Of a DNA stretch of 13,644 bases, positions 1 through 6,521 are shown in pieces. The stretch's first letter is position 1; each line of letters begins with the position of its first letter. Location: NCBI GenBank assembly GCA_018713505.1, contig DVOL01000076.1:1-13644 (forward strand). The letters are read 5' to 3'. The stretch comes from Faeciplasma avium (GTDB lineage Bacteria > Bacillota > Clostridia > Oscillospirales > Ruminococcaceae). The notes below the pieces were generated by a model. It did not search any database and was not told the DNA's origin. It was given only the letters and a program-made list of their open reading frames with translations. The translations under genes were made by a program, and so were the position numbers.

Positions 1-900
1 AAGGCGCTGATTCCCGTTCTGCCCTCGGTTGAGGAATTCCCGTATGCTATAAGAGTCGTATCTGAGGTTCTCTCCTCCAACGGCTCGACCTCTCAAGGCT
101 CCATCTGCGGCTCTACGCTTGCGCTTATGGACGCCGGAGTCCCGATAAAGGCTCCCGTTGCCGGAATCTCCTGCGGTCTTATCACCAGGGAGGACGGCTC
201 CTTCGCCACCATGGTGGACATCCAGGGGCTTGAGGACTTCTTCGGCGACATGGACTTCAAGGTCGGCGGAACTCACAAGGGAATCACCGCAATCCAGGTT
301 GATATCAAGGTGGACGGCCTTAGCTACGAGATTATCGAGGAGGCGTTCGCCAAGACCCACAAGGCAAGGGATTATATACTCGACGAGATAATGGCAAAGG
401 CTATTGACGCTCCCAGACCCGAGGTTTCAAAGTGGGCGCCCAAGATGCTCACAACCAAGGTTCCTGTCGACAAGATAAGGGAGGTCATCGGCTCAGGCGG
501 AAAGGTCATCCAGAAGATATCCGCAGACTGCGATGTAAAGATAGACATAAACGACGACGGAAATGTCTTTGTATCCGGACTCGACCTCGACAAGGCTCAG
601 GCTGCCATTTCCATCATCAACACCATCGCCTTCGACCCGGAGATAGGCTCCATCTACAAGGGCAGGGTCACAAGGCTTATGAACTTCGGCGCATTCGTCG
701 AGATAGCTCCCGGCAAGGAGGGCCTTGTACACATCTCCAAGCTCGACCTTCAGAGGGTCGGCAAGGTCGAGGATGTTGTAACCGTGGGCGACGAGGTGGT
801 TGTCAAGGTTGTCGAGATAGACGACCAGGGAAGGCTCAATCTCAGCCGTAAGGACGCTTTAATCGACATGGCTGCAAGAAAGTCGGCAAGAAACGACTGA
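1..900 (+). CDS. pnp: Polyribonucleotide nucleotidyltransferase (PNPase), 3' part
   Basis: PNPase degrades RNA 3'-to-5' using phosphate, releasing nucleoside diphosphates; it is cytoplasmic and trimeric and works in mRNA turnover. The reading frame is open from base 1, so the 5' part lies outside; 299 residues are visible. In order: the end of the second RNase PH domain with the family motif ICGSTLALMDAGVPI (visible residues about 34-48) and the catalytic segment LEDFFGDMDFKVGG (about 77-90, Asp79 and Asp85 matching the conserved pair known from E. coli PNPase); a KH domain (about 151-208) with its GSGG loop at 164-167; and an S1 RNA-binding domain (about 214-284). The tail after S1 is short and ends ARKSARND. 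A strong terminator follows, so the gene ends its transcription unit. Family assignment is secure; regulation cannot be judged because the leader is missing. Confidence 0.97.
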   Translation, partial: KALIPVLPSVEEFPYAIRVVSEVLSSNGSTSQGSICGSTLALMDAGVPIKAPVAGISCGLITREDGSFATMVDIQGLEDFFGDMDFKVGGTHKGITAIQVDIKVDGLSYEIIEEAFAKTHKARDYILDEIMAKAIDAPRPEVSKWAPKMLTTKVPVDKIREVIGSGGKVIQKISADCDVKIDINDDGNVFVSGLDLDKAQAAISIINTIAFDPEIGSIYKGRVTRLMNFGAFVEIAPGKEGLVHISKLDLQRVGKVEDVVTVGDEVVVKVVEIDDQGRLNLSRKDALIDMAARKSARND

Positions 901-913
901 TAATCCTGCGCTT

Positions 914-963
914 ATACTGTCAGACTGTCTTAGCCTGTAGTGCTGCGGTCTGACAGTATTTTT
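914..963 (+). terminator. Intrinsic terminator after pnp
   Basis: A perfect 12-bp stem, 914-925 (ATACTGTCAGAC) paired with 948-959, is followed by TTTTT at 959-963. The 22-nt loop can itself fold a little (932-934 with 942-944). No A-run precedes the left arm, so it should act only on + strand transcripts. It begins 13 bases after the pnp stop. Confidence 0.9.
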
Positions 964-1008
964 AAATCATAAAAGCATTAATCTAAAACACGGAGGTGAC
1001 GGCTCACA

Positions 1009-1857
1009 ATGAGACAGGAGGCAGAAATTCTGGAGCTAGTAAAAAGGACGGCTCTTGACGACAGCAGGATATCCTCGGCTTTTTTAAGAGGCTCGAGGGC
1101 GTCGGGCAGGATAAAGAGGGATGTCTACCAGGACTATGACATAGAATATTATGTTTCAGACCTTGCCCCCTACTGGGACAATATTTCATGGCTTGAGAGC
1201 GTGTTCGGAAGGACTCTTATAGTCCAGATGCCGGTTATAATGGACGACCCGGATATTACCCCTGAAAGGGCGGAGCGCTTTACCTACCTTGCTATCTTCT
1301 CGGACGGCGTAAGAATTGACCTCAGCCTGGTAAAAAAGCCCTTTTACGACAACGGCGAGCCTGCCATACTTCTTGTCGACAAGGACGGCGGGCATGACAG
1401 CGTGTACGGAGACGACAGCGCATATCTTCCGCTGCCTCCCTCAAAGGCGGAGTTTGACCGCTGCTGCAACGAGTTCTGGTGGTGCGTGAACAATCTTGCC
1501 AAGGGTATAGCAAGAGGGGAGCTGCCCTATGCCATGAATATGCTCGGCATATACATAAGACCTGAGCTTGATAGGATGCTGGGATGGCTGATAGGCAGCA
1601 TGACCGATTTCTCTGCGGGTCCGGGAAAGCTCGGCAGATTCATGGAAAAATACCTTCCCGACAGCATGTATAAAAAGTACCTAAAGACCTTCCCGCAGCC
1701 CTCGGCAGGCAGGATGTGGACCTCCTGCATAGAGATGTGCAAGCTCTTTTCGGATGCCGCCAGAATAACGGCAAAGAATCTCGGGCTTGAGTATAACTCC
1801 GGCTGGGAGGACGGCATCAGGATTTATATAGACATGATAAGAAGTATCCGCTCCTGA
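1009..1857 (+). CDS. AadE/ANT(6)-like aminoglycoside 6-adenylyltransferase family protein
   Basis: Members of this family (streptomycin 6-adenylyltransferases) move AMP from ATP to the 6-hydroxyl of streptomycin, inactivating it in the cytoplasm; chromosomal homologues often have untested substrates. The 282 residues match the usual ANT(6) length (about 285-300). Visible motifs: LRGSRA (26-31), QDYDIEYYV (41-49) with the metal-binding pair Asp42/Asp44, VRIDLSLV (101-108) giving the third carboxylate Asp104, DKDG (124-127), and the ANT(6)-typical NEFWWCVNNLAKGIARGELPY segment near 154-174. The ATG follows a strong GGAGGTGA (992-999) with a 9-base gap. It stands alone: a terminator lies upstream, and the next gene has its own ribosome site 100 bases downstream. 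Codon use (AGG, AGA, ATA rich) matches its neighbours, so recent transfer is not indicated. The family call is firm; actual drug resistance is not shown. Confidence 0.88.
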   Translation: MRQEAEILELVKRTALDDSRISSAFLRGSRASGRIKRDVYQDYDIEYYVSDLAPYWDNISWLESVFGRTLIVQMPVIMDDPDITPERAERFTYLAIFSDGVRIDLSLVKKPFYDNGEPAILLVDKDGGHDSVYGDDSAYLPLPPSKAEFDRCCNEFWWCVNNLAKGIARGELPYAMNMLGIYIRPELDRMLGWLIGSMTDFSAGPGKLGRFMEKYLPDSMYKKYLKTFPQPSAGRMWTSCIEMCKLFSDAARITAKNLGLEYNSGWEDGIRIYIDMIRSIRS

Positions 1858-1869
1858 GCCTTGGGCAGA

Positions 1870-1901
1870 CTAAGGCCCTGTCTTAGGATTCATCATTTTT
1901 T
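1870..1901 (+). terminator. Possible weak terminator after the AadE-like gene
   Basis: CTAAG (1870-1874) pairs with CTTAG (1882-1886) around a 7-base loop, and a TTTTTT run occurs at 1896-1901. The gap of nine bases between stem and T-run is too long for a classic terminator. A competing stem GCCTT/AAGGC (1858-1862 with 1872-1876) is also possible. Weakly supported. Confidence 0.3.
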
Positions 1902-1960
1902 GCATAATTGAGGGGTTATTGTCAAACATAGCTTTATATTTATCGAAAGGAAATAATGCT

Positions 1961-4129
1961 ATGCAGATAATAATTCTTGCCGGCGGAGAGGGAAGAAGGC
2001 TCCGTCCGCTCACAAGCTCAACTCCAAAGCCGCTCGTCAGGATGCTGGGCGTCCCTGTCATAAAAAGGCTTCTTGCCAGGCTGTTCACCTGCGGCTTTAA
2101 GAGTGTAACGATAGCCGACTGCTACCTGGCGGACCGGCTTGAAAGCGCCCTTGGCGGCTTCGAGTGCGGAATCGAGCTTAGCTATGTCAGGGAGACGGTG
2201 CCTCTTGGAACTGCGGGCTGCGTCAGGCAGGCGTGGAGGGAAGGGGAGGATGTCCTCGTCCTGAGCGGCGACAGCGTTCTGGATTTTGATTTCAGGGAGA
2301 TTATAAGGCGTCACGGGAGGCTGGGCTCGGATGTAACAATAGTCACCCACAGGGTAGGCGACCCGAGGGAGTACGGGCTGGTCACCGCAGACAGCTCCGG
2401 GAGAGTTACAGGCTTTTTGGAAAAGCCGGGCTATGACTCCTGCCTTACCGATGTTGCAAATACCGGCACATATGTTTTGTCCTCGGAGGTCGTCTCGGGC
2501 ATCGCCGAGGGCGAAAGGCTCGACTTTGCCAACGATGTATTCCCTCGGCTATTAAAAGAGGGAAAGAAGCTTTATATCTTCGAGGAGGAGGGGCTTTGGC
2601 GTGATGTCGGGGATATCCCCGGCTTTCTTGACTGCCAGCGTGAGCTTCTTGAAGCAGAGAAAAAGAGCTTTCTTGTCTTTTCCGGGGCGCAGGTCGACAA
2701 AACGGCTGTCATATCGGACGGGAGCGTCGTCGAGGACGGTGCCTCGATAGGCAGACACTGCCGCATCTTCGGCTCCTGTGTGCTGAGCGGAGCCGTGATA
2801 GGGGATGGCTGCAGCCTTAGCTCCTCGGTAATCGGCGAGAACGCCGTTATCGGCAGAGGCTGCGTCCTAGGAGAGCTTAGCTGTGTGGGCAGGGACTGCG
2901 TTATCGGCTCCTCCGTCATAATAGACAGGGGAGTCAGGATAGAGGAGGGCATAAGGATTCCCTCCGGCACAAGGGTAAGAAGCAATGTAAACGGCGAAAG
3001 GCTATCCTACCTTGAAATGGCGGAGGGAGGAAGCGTCACCGGGATCGATATGGACCCGGTGTCAATGGTGCGGCTCGGCATGGCTGGAAGCGTTTTGTAC
3101 GAGGGAGGCTTCCTTGCGGCGTCCCAGCTGTCTAATAGCCTTGTCCTAGACGGCCTTATACTCGGCATAAGAGCCTCAGGCAGGGCTGTAATAAGGCTGA
3201 GCGGAGTCACAGTCGGCGAGGCTGTGTATTATGCGAGACTCAAAAAAATCCGCTACCTTTACTTTCTTTCCGAGGGCGGGACGCTCAGGCTCATGCGCTC
3301 AGACAGGCTGGAGCTTTCACGGTCGGAGGAAAGAGCGCTTGAGTCCGGCTATAACCGTGGCGAGCTGACTCCTAAAGAGCCTGGAGAGCTGATAGCCGAT
3401 GACAGCTATCAAGACGGCTATTTTGACCGTATCAAGGGGATTATCCCTAAGTCGGTGGACGCCAGCGTCAGCTTTTTCTCTAAGAGCGAGACTGAAAAAA
3501 GGCTGTTTGATAGGCTCTTTGAGGGAATGTCCCACTGCACAGGCGAAAATATAGCCTTTTTCTCTGACGGCGAGGGCGGACTTTTCGCCACGGTCGGGGA
3601 CAAAAGGGTTATAAACGAGGAGCTTTTTATCCTCGGGCTAAAGAGCCTCCTTGAGTCGGGAGAGAGGGCGTTTATTTTGCAGAGCGCACCGTCCGCCTGC
3701 GAGGAAATCGTCAAGGACTATAGCTCGGATATAGTAAGAGTCTCGCCCTCGGAGAGTAAGGAGGTCAGCGAGCTGTGCTACGATGTAATGTCGCTGATTG
3801 CACAGGTGTTAAGATACCTTTCAAGGCGGAAAATCACCCTGAGGGCGGCTGTCTCAGAGCTCCCGAGAATGTGTTATTCTAGCAGTATGATTCCAGTCGA
3901 GGGAGAGCTTCCAAGGCTTCTTGCAAACGCCTTTTCAAAGTACCGAAGAGACAGCGGCATAGTTATGGAGTCCGGCGGAGCGAGAGCACGGCTTCAGCCG
4001 GCAAAGAGCGGCAGGGAGCTTAGGATGTATGTCGAGGCTGTTTCTACCGAGGCGGCGCAGGATATCTCGGCAAGGATAAAAAATATGGTAGACAGCTTTT
4101 TGACAGGCTCTTCCGGCTTGACATCCTGA
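1961..4129 (+). CDS. Sugar-phosphate nucleotidyltransferase fused to a degenerate phosphomannomutase-like domain
   Basis: This 722-residue protein resembles the GDP-mannose-pyrophosphorylase/phosphomannomutase fusions of Clostridia and cyanobacteria. Residues 1-235 are a nucleotidyltransferase: GGEGRRLRPLT (8-18), PKP (22-24), PLGTAG (81-86), GD (103-104), FLEKP (152-156), NTGTYVL (167-173) and WRDVGD (213-218). Residues 245-340 form hexapeptide repeats (left-handed beta-helix), rich in VIG-type turns. Residues 360-715 align in layout with the alpha-D-phosphohexomutase family, but the phosphoserine loop and the DGDxDR metal loop are not recognisable; the final phosphate-binding loop survives loosely as KSGRELRMYVEA (682-693). 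Likely role: making or sensing a nucleotide sugar for cell-surface glycan; the exact sugar is unknown. ATG 1961 is chosen because GAAAGGA lies at 1945-1951 with a 9-base gap and the protein then begins directly at the nucleotide-binding strand; an upstream in-frame TTG at 1919 lacks a ribosome site. It is probably monocistronic. Confidence 0.85.
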   Translation: MQIIILAGGEGRRLRPLTSSTPKPLVRMLGVPVIKRLLARLFTCGFKSVTIADCYLADRLESALGGFECGIELSYVRETVPLGTAGCVRQAWREGEDVLVLSGDSVLDFDFREIIRRHGRLGSDVTIVTHRVGDPREYGLVTADSSGRVTGFLEKPGYDSCLTDVANTGTYVLSSEVVSGIAEGERLDFANDVFPRLLKEGKKLYIFEEEGLWRDVGDIPGFLDCQRELLEAEKKSFLVFSGAQVDKTAVISDGSVVEDGASIGRHCRIFGSCVLSGAVIGDGCSLSSSVIGENAVIGRGCVLGELSCVGRDCVIGSSVIIDRGVRIEEGIRIPSGTRVRSNVNGERLSYLEMAEGGSVTGIDMDPVSMVRLGMAGSVLYEGGFLAASQLSNSLVLDGLILGIRASGRAVIRLSGVTVGEAVYYARLKKIRYLYFLSEGGTLRLMRSDRLELSRSEERALESGYNRGELTPKEPGELIADDSYQDGYFDRIKGIIPKSVDASVSFFSKSETEKRLFDRLFEGMSHCTGENIAFFSDGEGGLFATVGDKRVINEELFILGLKSLLESGERAFILQSAPSACEEIVKDYSSDIVRVSPSESKEVSELCYDVMSLIAQVLRYLSRRKITLRAAVSELPRMCYSSSMIPVEGELPRLLANAFSKYRRDSGIVMESGGARARLQPAKSGRELRMYVEAVSTEAAQDISARIKNMVDSFLTGSSGLTS

Positions 4130-4146
4130 CCGTTTTGTAGTATCAT
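4118..4146 (+). promoter_or_regulatory. Sigma-A type promoter upstream of the RNase J leader
   Basis: TTGACA at 4118-4123 is a perfect -35 box, and TATCAT at 4141-4146 matches the -10 consensus at five of six positions with the ideal 17-bp spacer. It overlaps the last codons and stop of the preceding gene. Transcription would start near 4153, about 300 bases before rnj. This is the only good promoter I see in the window. Confidence 0.65.
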
Positions 4147-4189
4147 AAAACAAATATGGAGTGTCAGGCATTTTAATTTTTGAAACCCT

Positions 4190-4217
4190 GCGAGAGGAGC
4201 GCCTCCTCTTCGCTTTT
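4190..4217 (+). terminator. Terminator-like hairpin downstream of the nucleotidyltransferase gene
   Basis: AGAGGAG (4193-4199) pairs with CTCCTCT (4203-4209) across a CGC loop, and the stem extends by GCG/CGC (4190-4192 with 4211-4213) past a single bulged T. TTTT follows at 4214-4217, with a second T-run at 4222-4226. It may end the upstream gene or attenuate transcripts from the promoter at 4118-4146. Confidence 0.6.
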
Positions 4218-4231
4218 CGCCTTTTTAGGCG
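4218..4231 (+). repeat. Small perfect hairpin
   Basis: CGCCT (4218-4222) pairs with AGGCG (4227-4231) around TTTT. It sits directly after the preceding terminator-like hairpin, and part of the second T-run forms its loop, so the two elements are packed without spacing. Confidence 0.45.
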
Positions 4232-4238
4232 TATAGCT

Positions 4239-4284
4239 AGCCTTTAGCCGGTACTCCCTTAAAAGCTAAGCCGGCTTATAGGCT
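4239..4284 (+). repeat. Long imperfect inverted repeat containing a 12-bp palindrome
   Basis: AGCC (4239-4242) and AGCCGG (4246-4251) pair with CCGGCT (4271-4276) and GGCT (4281-4284), separated by a small internal loop. The right arm lies in a perfect palindrome TAAGCCGGCTTA (4267-4278). The same right arm could instead pair downstream, GCCGG (4270-4274) with CCGGC (4290-4294), just before TTTT at 4297-4300, so two exclusive folds exist. Confidence 0.5.
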
Positions 4285-4311
4285 GGTTCCCGGCACTTTT
4301 AATCTGGCAGG

Positions 4312-4340
4312 AGGGCTCAAAAAAGAAAAGAGGCCCTTTT
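4312..4340 (+). terminator. Terminator-like hairpin in the rnj leader
   Basis: AGGGC (4312-4316) pairs with GCCCT (4333-4337); TC/GA can extend the stem past a bulged G4332. The loop is A-rich (4319-4329) and TTTT follows (4337-4340). The T-run is short, so termination may be partial or conditional. Confidence 0.4.
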
Positions 4341-4347
4341 GCCGTAT

Positions 4348-4370
4348 GAATTTGGGCGACGCTCAAATTC
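4348..4370 (+). repeat. Strong 10-bp hairpin with 3-base loop upstream of rnj
   Basis: GAATTTGGGC (4348-4357) pairs with GCTCAAATTC (4361-4370), with one G-U pair and a GAC loop. A flanking GTA/TAC pair (4344-4346 with 4373-4375) can extend it. No T-run follows, so it is not a terminator; an mRNA stability or protein-binding element, or a dispersed chromosomal repeat, is possible. Confidence 0.5.
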
Positions 4371-4448
4371 CGTACTTAAAGCAGCTGCATATATAAAGCT
4401 TAGAAACTGTTTAAAATTAAAATAAATACTAATTTAGAAAGGAAATTC

Positions 4449-6476
4449 ATGGCAAACACAGAAGAAAAGATTTCAAAGACGAAAAGGTCAAGACAGGGGA
4501 GCCAGCATCAGGGGCAATCCAGGGGGAATAATTCCGTGGGCAATAGCGCCCTGGACGCTGCGATAGCTGCGGCAATTTCGGCTCCCAAGCCGCCCAAGAA
4601 GTCGGCGCAGTTTTCATCAAGGTCAAAGACCTCGGGGACGGTATCTAGAAGAGAGGAAAAAAAGCAGTCCCAGCAAAAAAGACCCGCAAGGCAGGAGAAG
4701 CAGGAAAGGCGGGAGCAGTCAAAGGCAGCTCAGGAGAGAAGGCAGCCGCCTAAAAGACGGAGCGAGCAGCCCCAGGTCCTTATGCCGGAAATCGACCCCG
4801 CAGCCGTCAATGCCGCACTGATTTCCAGCCCCGTGAGGATAATAGCCCTGGGAGGGCTTCAGGAGATAGGTAAGAATATGTATATAGTCGAGTATGGCAG
4901 GGACATGGTCATAGTCGACTGCGGAATGACCTTCCCTGACGCCGAGATGCCAGGAGTGGACATTGTTATCCCGGACTTTAGCTATGTCGAGAAGAATATC
5001 AGCAGAGTCAGGGGAGTAATCCTTACGCACGGTCATGAGGACCATATCGGCGGAATACCCTATCTTCTAAAGAAGGTAGACCTCCCGGTTTACGGCACCA
5101 AGCTCACAATAGGACTTGTCGAGAATAAGCTGAAGGAGCATAATCTTAGCAAGGCAAAGCTTCATGTCGTCAATCCCTCTGATGTTGTAAAGCTTGGAGG
5201 CTTTACAGTCGAGTTTATAAGAGTGAATCACTCCATCCCGGGTGCGGTTGCCGTGGCAATCAGGACGCCTGCCGGAACAATTATCCACATGGGCGACTTC
5301 AAGGTCGACTATACTCCTATTGAGGGCGGGATAATCGACCTTCCCAGGCTTGCACAGCTTGGAAGCGAGGGAGTTTTGGCTCTTATGAGCGATTCCACCA
5401 ACGCCGAGCGTCCCGGCTTTACCGCCAGTGAGAGAAGGGTAGGAGATACCTTTGACAGGCTCTTTGCCAAGGCGGGCGACAAGAGAATTATAATAGCCAC
5501 ATTTTCCTCCAATGTCCACAGGGTCCAGCAGGTTATAAACTGCGCCCAGAGGTACGGAAGGAAGGTCGCCGTATTCGGCAGGAGCATGATAAATGTAATA
5601 AAGCTCAGCGCAGAGCTTGGGTACCTTGACCTGCCGGAGGGAATTCTTATCGACATCGACAGGATGAGAGGCTACAAGGACTCTGAGATAGTCCTAATCA
5701 CCACCGGAAGCCAGGGCGAGCCTATGAGCGCTCTTACCAGGATGGCTCTAAACGACCACAGGCAGGTCAGCATAACCGAAAACGACTATATTATCATATC
5801 CGCAAGGCCGATTCCCGGAAACGAGAAGCTTGTAGGCAGGGTTGTGAACAAGCTTTTGATGCTCGGCGCCGCCGTAGTCTACGAGGAGATGTACGAGGTC
5901 CATGTGTCGGGTCACGCCTGCTGCGAGGAGCAAAAGCTTATTTTAAGCCTTGTAAGACCCAAGTATTTCATACCCGTCCACGGCGAATATAAGCACCTTG
6001 CCCACCATGCGGCAACCGCCAGGGAGATAGGAATCCCAGCGGAGAGGATAGTCCTTGCGGACATCGGAAATGTCATAGAGATTGACAACAGCGGTATAAA
6101 GCTAGCAGGAAGCGTCCCTGCGGGCAAGGTCATGATAGACGGCAATGTAATAGGGGATGTCGGCTCCAATGTGCTCAAGGACCGCAAGCATCTTGCGCAG
6201 GACGGCGTCATAGCCGTATCCTTCACCGTAGACAAGCTGGAAAGAAGGCTTCTTTCGGGACCTGAGCTTATATCAAGGGGCTTTGTATACGAAAAGACCA
6301 GCGAGGAGCTTATGCAGAGCGCAAGGCAACGAGCCAAGGAGATACTTGTATCCGAGCTTTCGACAAGGCATGACTACTCTGCGATAAAAAACAAGCTCAT
6401 CTCTGAGCTTGGCGATTACTTCTTCTCAAAGACAAGAAGAAGACCGATAATTATACCCACTGTTTTGGACATTTAA
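4449..6476 (+). CDS. rnj: Ribonuclease J with a basic N-terminal extension
   Basis: RNase J is a zinc-dependent metallo-beta-lactamase/beta-CASP nuclease with endo- and 5'-to-3' exoribonuclease activity, central to mRNA decay and RNA maturation in Firmicutes. Of 675 residues, about 1-125 are a low-complexity Lys/Arg/Gln/Ser-rich, Cys-free stretch absent from Bacillus RNase J1 (about 555 residues). The catalytic part begins VRIIALGGLQEIGKN (129-143). Zinc-site residues: HGHEDH (194-199), His261 in NHSIPG, Asp283 in MGDFK and His511 in PVHGEY. The beta-CASP region includes SDSTNAERPG (314-323) and TFSSNVHR (351-358), with SGHACCEE (487-494) before the C-terminal domain. The ATG has AAAGGA five bases upstream. 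It leads the long downstream gene series, with gdpP 42 bases after its stop. There is one copy here, so J1 versus J2 cannot be decided. Confidence 0.95.
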   Translation: MANTEEKISKTKRSRQGSQHQGQSRGNNSVGNSALDAAIAAAISAPKPPKKSAQFSSRSKTSGTVSRREEKKQSQQKRPARQEKQERREQSKAAQERRQPPKRRSEQPQVLMPEIDPAAVNAALISSPVRIIALGGLQEIGKNMYIVEYGRDMVIVDCGMTFPDAEMPGVDIVIPDFSYVEKNISRVRGVILTHGHEDHIGGIPYLLKKVDLPVYGTKLTIGLVENKLKEHNLSKAKLHVVNPSDVVKLGGFTVEFIRVNHSIPGAVAVAIRTPAGTIIHMGDFKVDYTPIEGGIIDLPRLAQLGSEGVLALMSDSTNAERPGFTASERRVGDTFDRLFAKAGDKRIIIATFSSNVHRVQQVINCAQRYGRKVAVFGRSMINVIKLSAELGYLDLPEGILIDIDRMRGYKDSEIVLITTGSQGEPMSALTRMALNDHRQVSITENDYIIISARPIPGNEKLVGRVVNKLLMLGAAVVYEEMYEVHVSGHACCEEQKLILSLVRPKYFIPVHGEYKHLAHHAATAREIGIPAERIVLADIGNVIEIDNSGIKLAGSVPAGKVMIDGNVIGDVGSNVLKDRKHLAQDGVIAVSFTVDKLERRLLSGPELISRGFVYEKTSEELMQSARQRAKEILVSELSTRHDYSAIKNKLISELGDYFFSKTRRRPIIIPTVLDI

Positions 6477-6503
6477 TCTGCCGGGAAAGGCAATCTTCAG
6501 GGG

Positions 6504-6521
6504 AAGGAGCGGTCAGCTTTG
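6504..6521 (+). promoter_or_regulatory. Ribosome binding site setting the TTG start of gdpP
   Basis: AAGGAG (6504-6509) lies nine bases before TTG 6519-6521. It fixes this non-ATG start; the protein then begins MKKRVLLPFALAL, matching the expected N-terminal membrane helix. Confidence 0.75.

Larger units (their letters stand above)
4130..4448 (+). other. Structured intergenic region / long leader of rnj or small RNA candidate
   Basis: This 319-base stretch has no credible protein gene. It starts with a promoter -10 box and then carries a chain of predicted hairpins: 4132-4151, 4190-4213, 4218-4231, 4239-4284, 4312-4337 and 4348-4370. Several are followed by four or more T residues (4214-4217, 4222-4226, 4297-4300, 4337-4340). 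The last 70 bases (4376-4448) are AT-rich and unstructured, ending in the rnj ribosome site AAAGGA (4438-4443). It could be a long 5' leader with attenuation, one or more small RNAs ending at the internal terminators, or the terminator cluster of the upstream gene followed by a separate, unrecognised rnj promoter. I do not recognise a known riboswitch or RNA family. Confidence 0.5.

Noticed and set aside
432..851. 139-codon + strand frame inside pnp
   Set aside because: It is a shifted reading of the KH-S1 region of pnp, composed of Arg/Gly/Gln-rich shadow sequence with no ribosome site.
1900..1940. Possible promoter elements (CATAAT, TTGTCA, TATATT) before the nucleotidyltransferase gene
   Set aside because: No pair of boxes has acceptable spacing; a promoter may exist here but I cannot place it.
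1919..1960. Upstream TTG start that would add 14 residues to the nucleotidyltransferase
   Set aside because: No ribosome site precedes it, while ATG 1961 has GAAAGGA at proper spacing and starts directly at the nucleotide-binding strand.
4346..4396. 16-codon open frame (MNLGDAQIPYLKQLHI) in the rnj leader, and a 6-codon one at 4156-4176
   Set aside because: Neither has a well-placed ribosome site, and the first coincides with the 4348-4370 hairpin, which better explains the bases.
5067..5519. 150-codon open frame on the - strand inside rnj, and similar ones at 10511-10972, 2572-2985 and 5912-6337
   Set aside because: They lie opposite strongly supported conserved genes, have no recognisable domain, and arise from the codon bias of the true frame.
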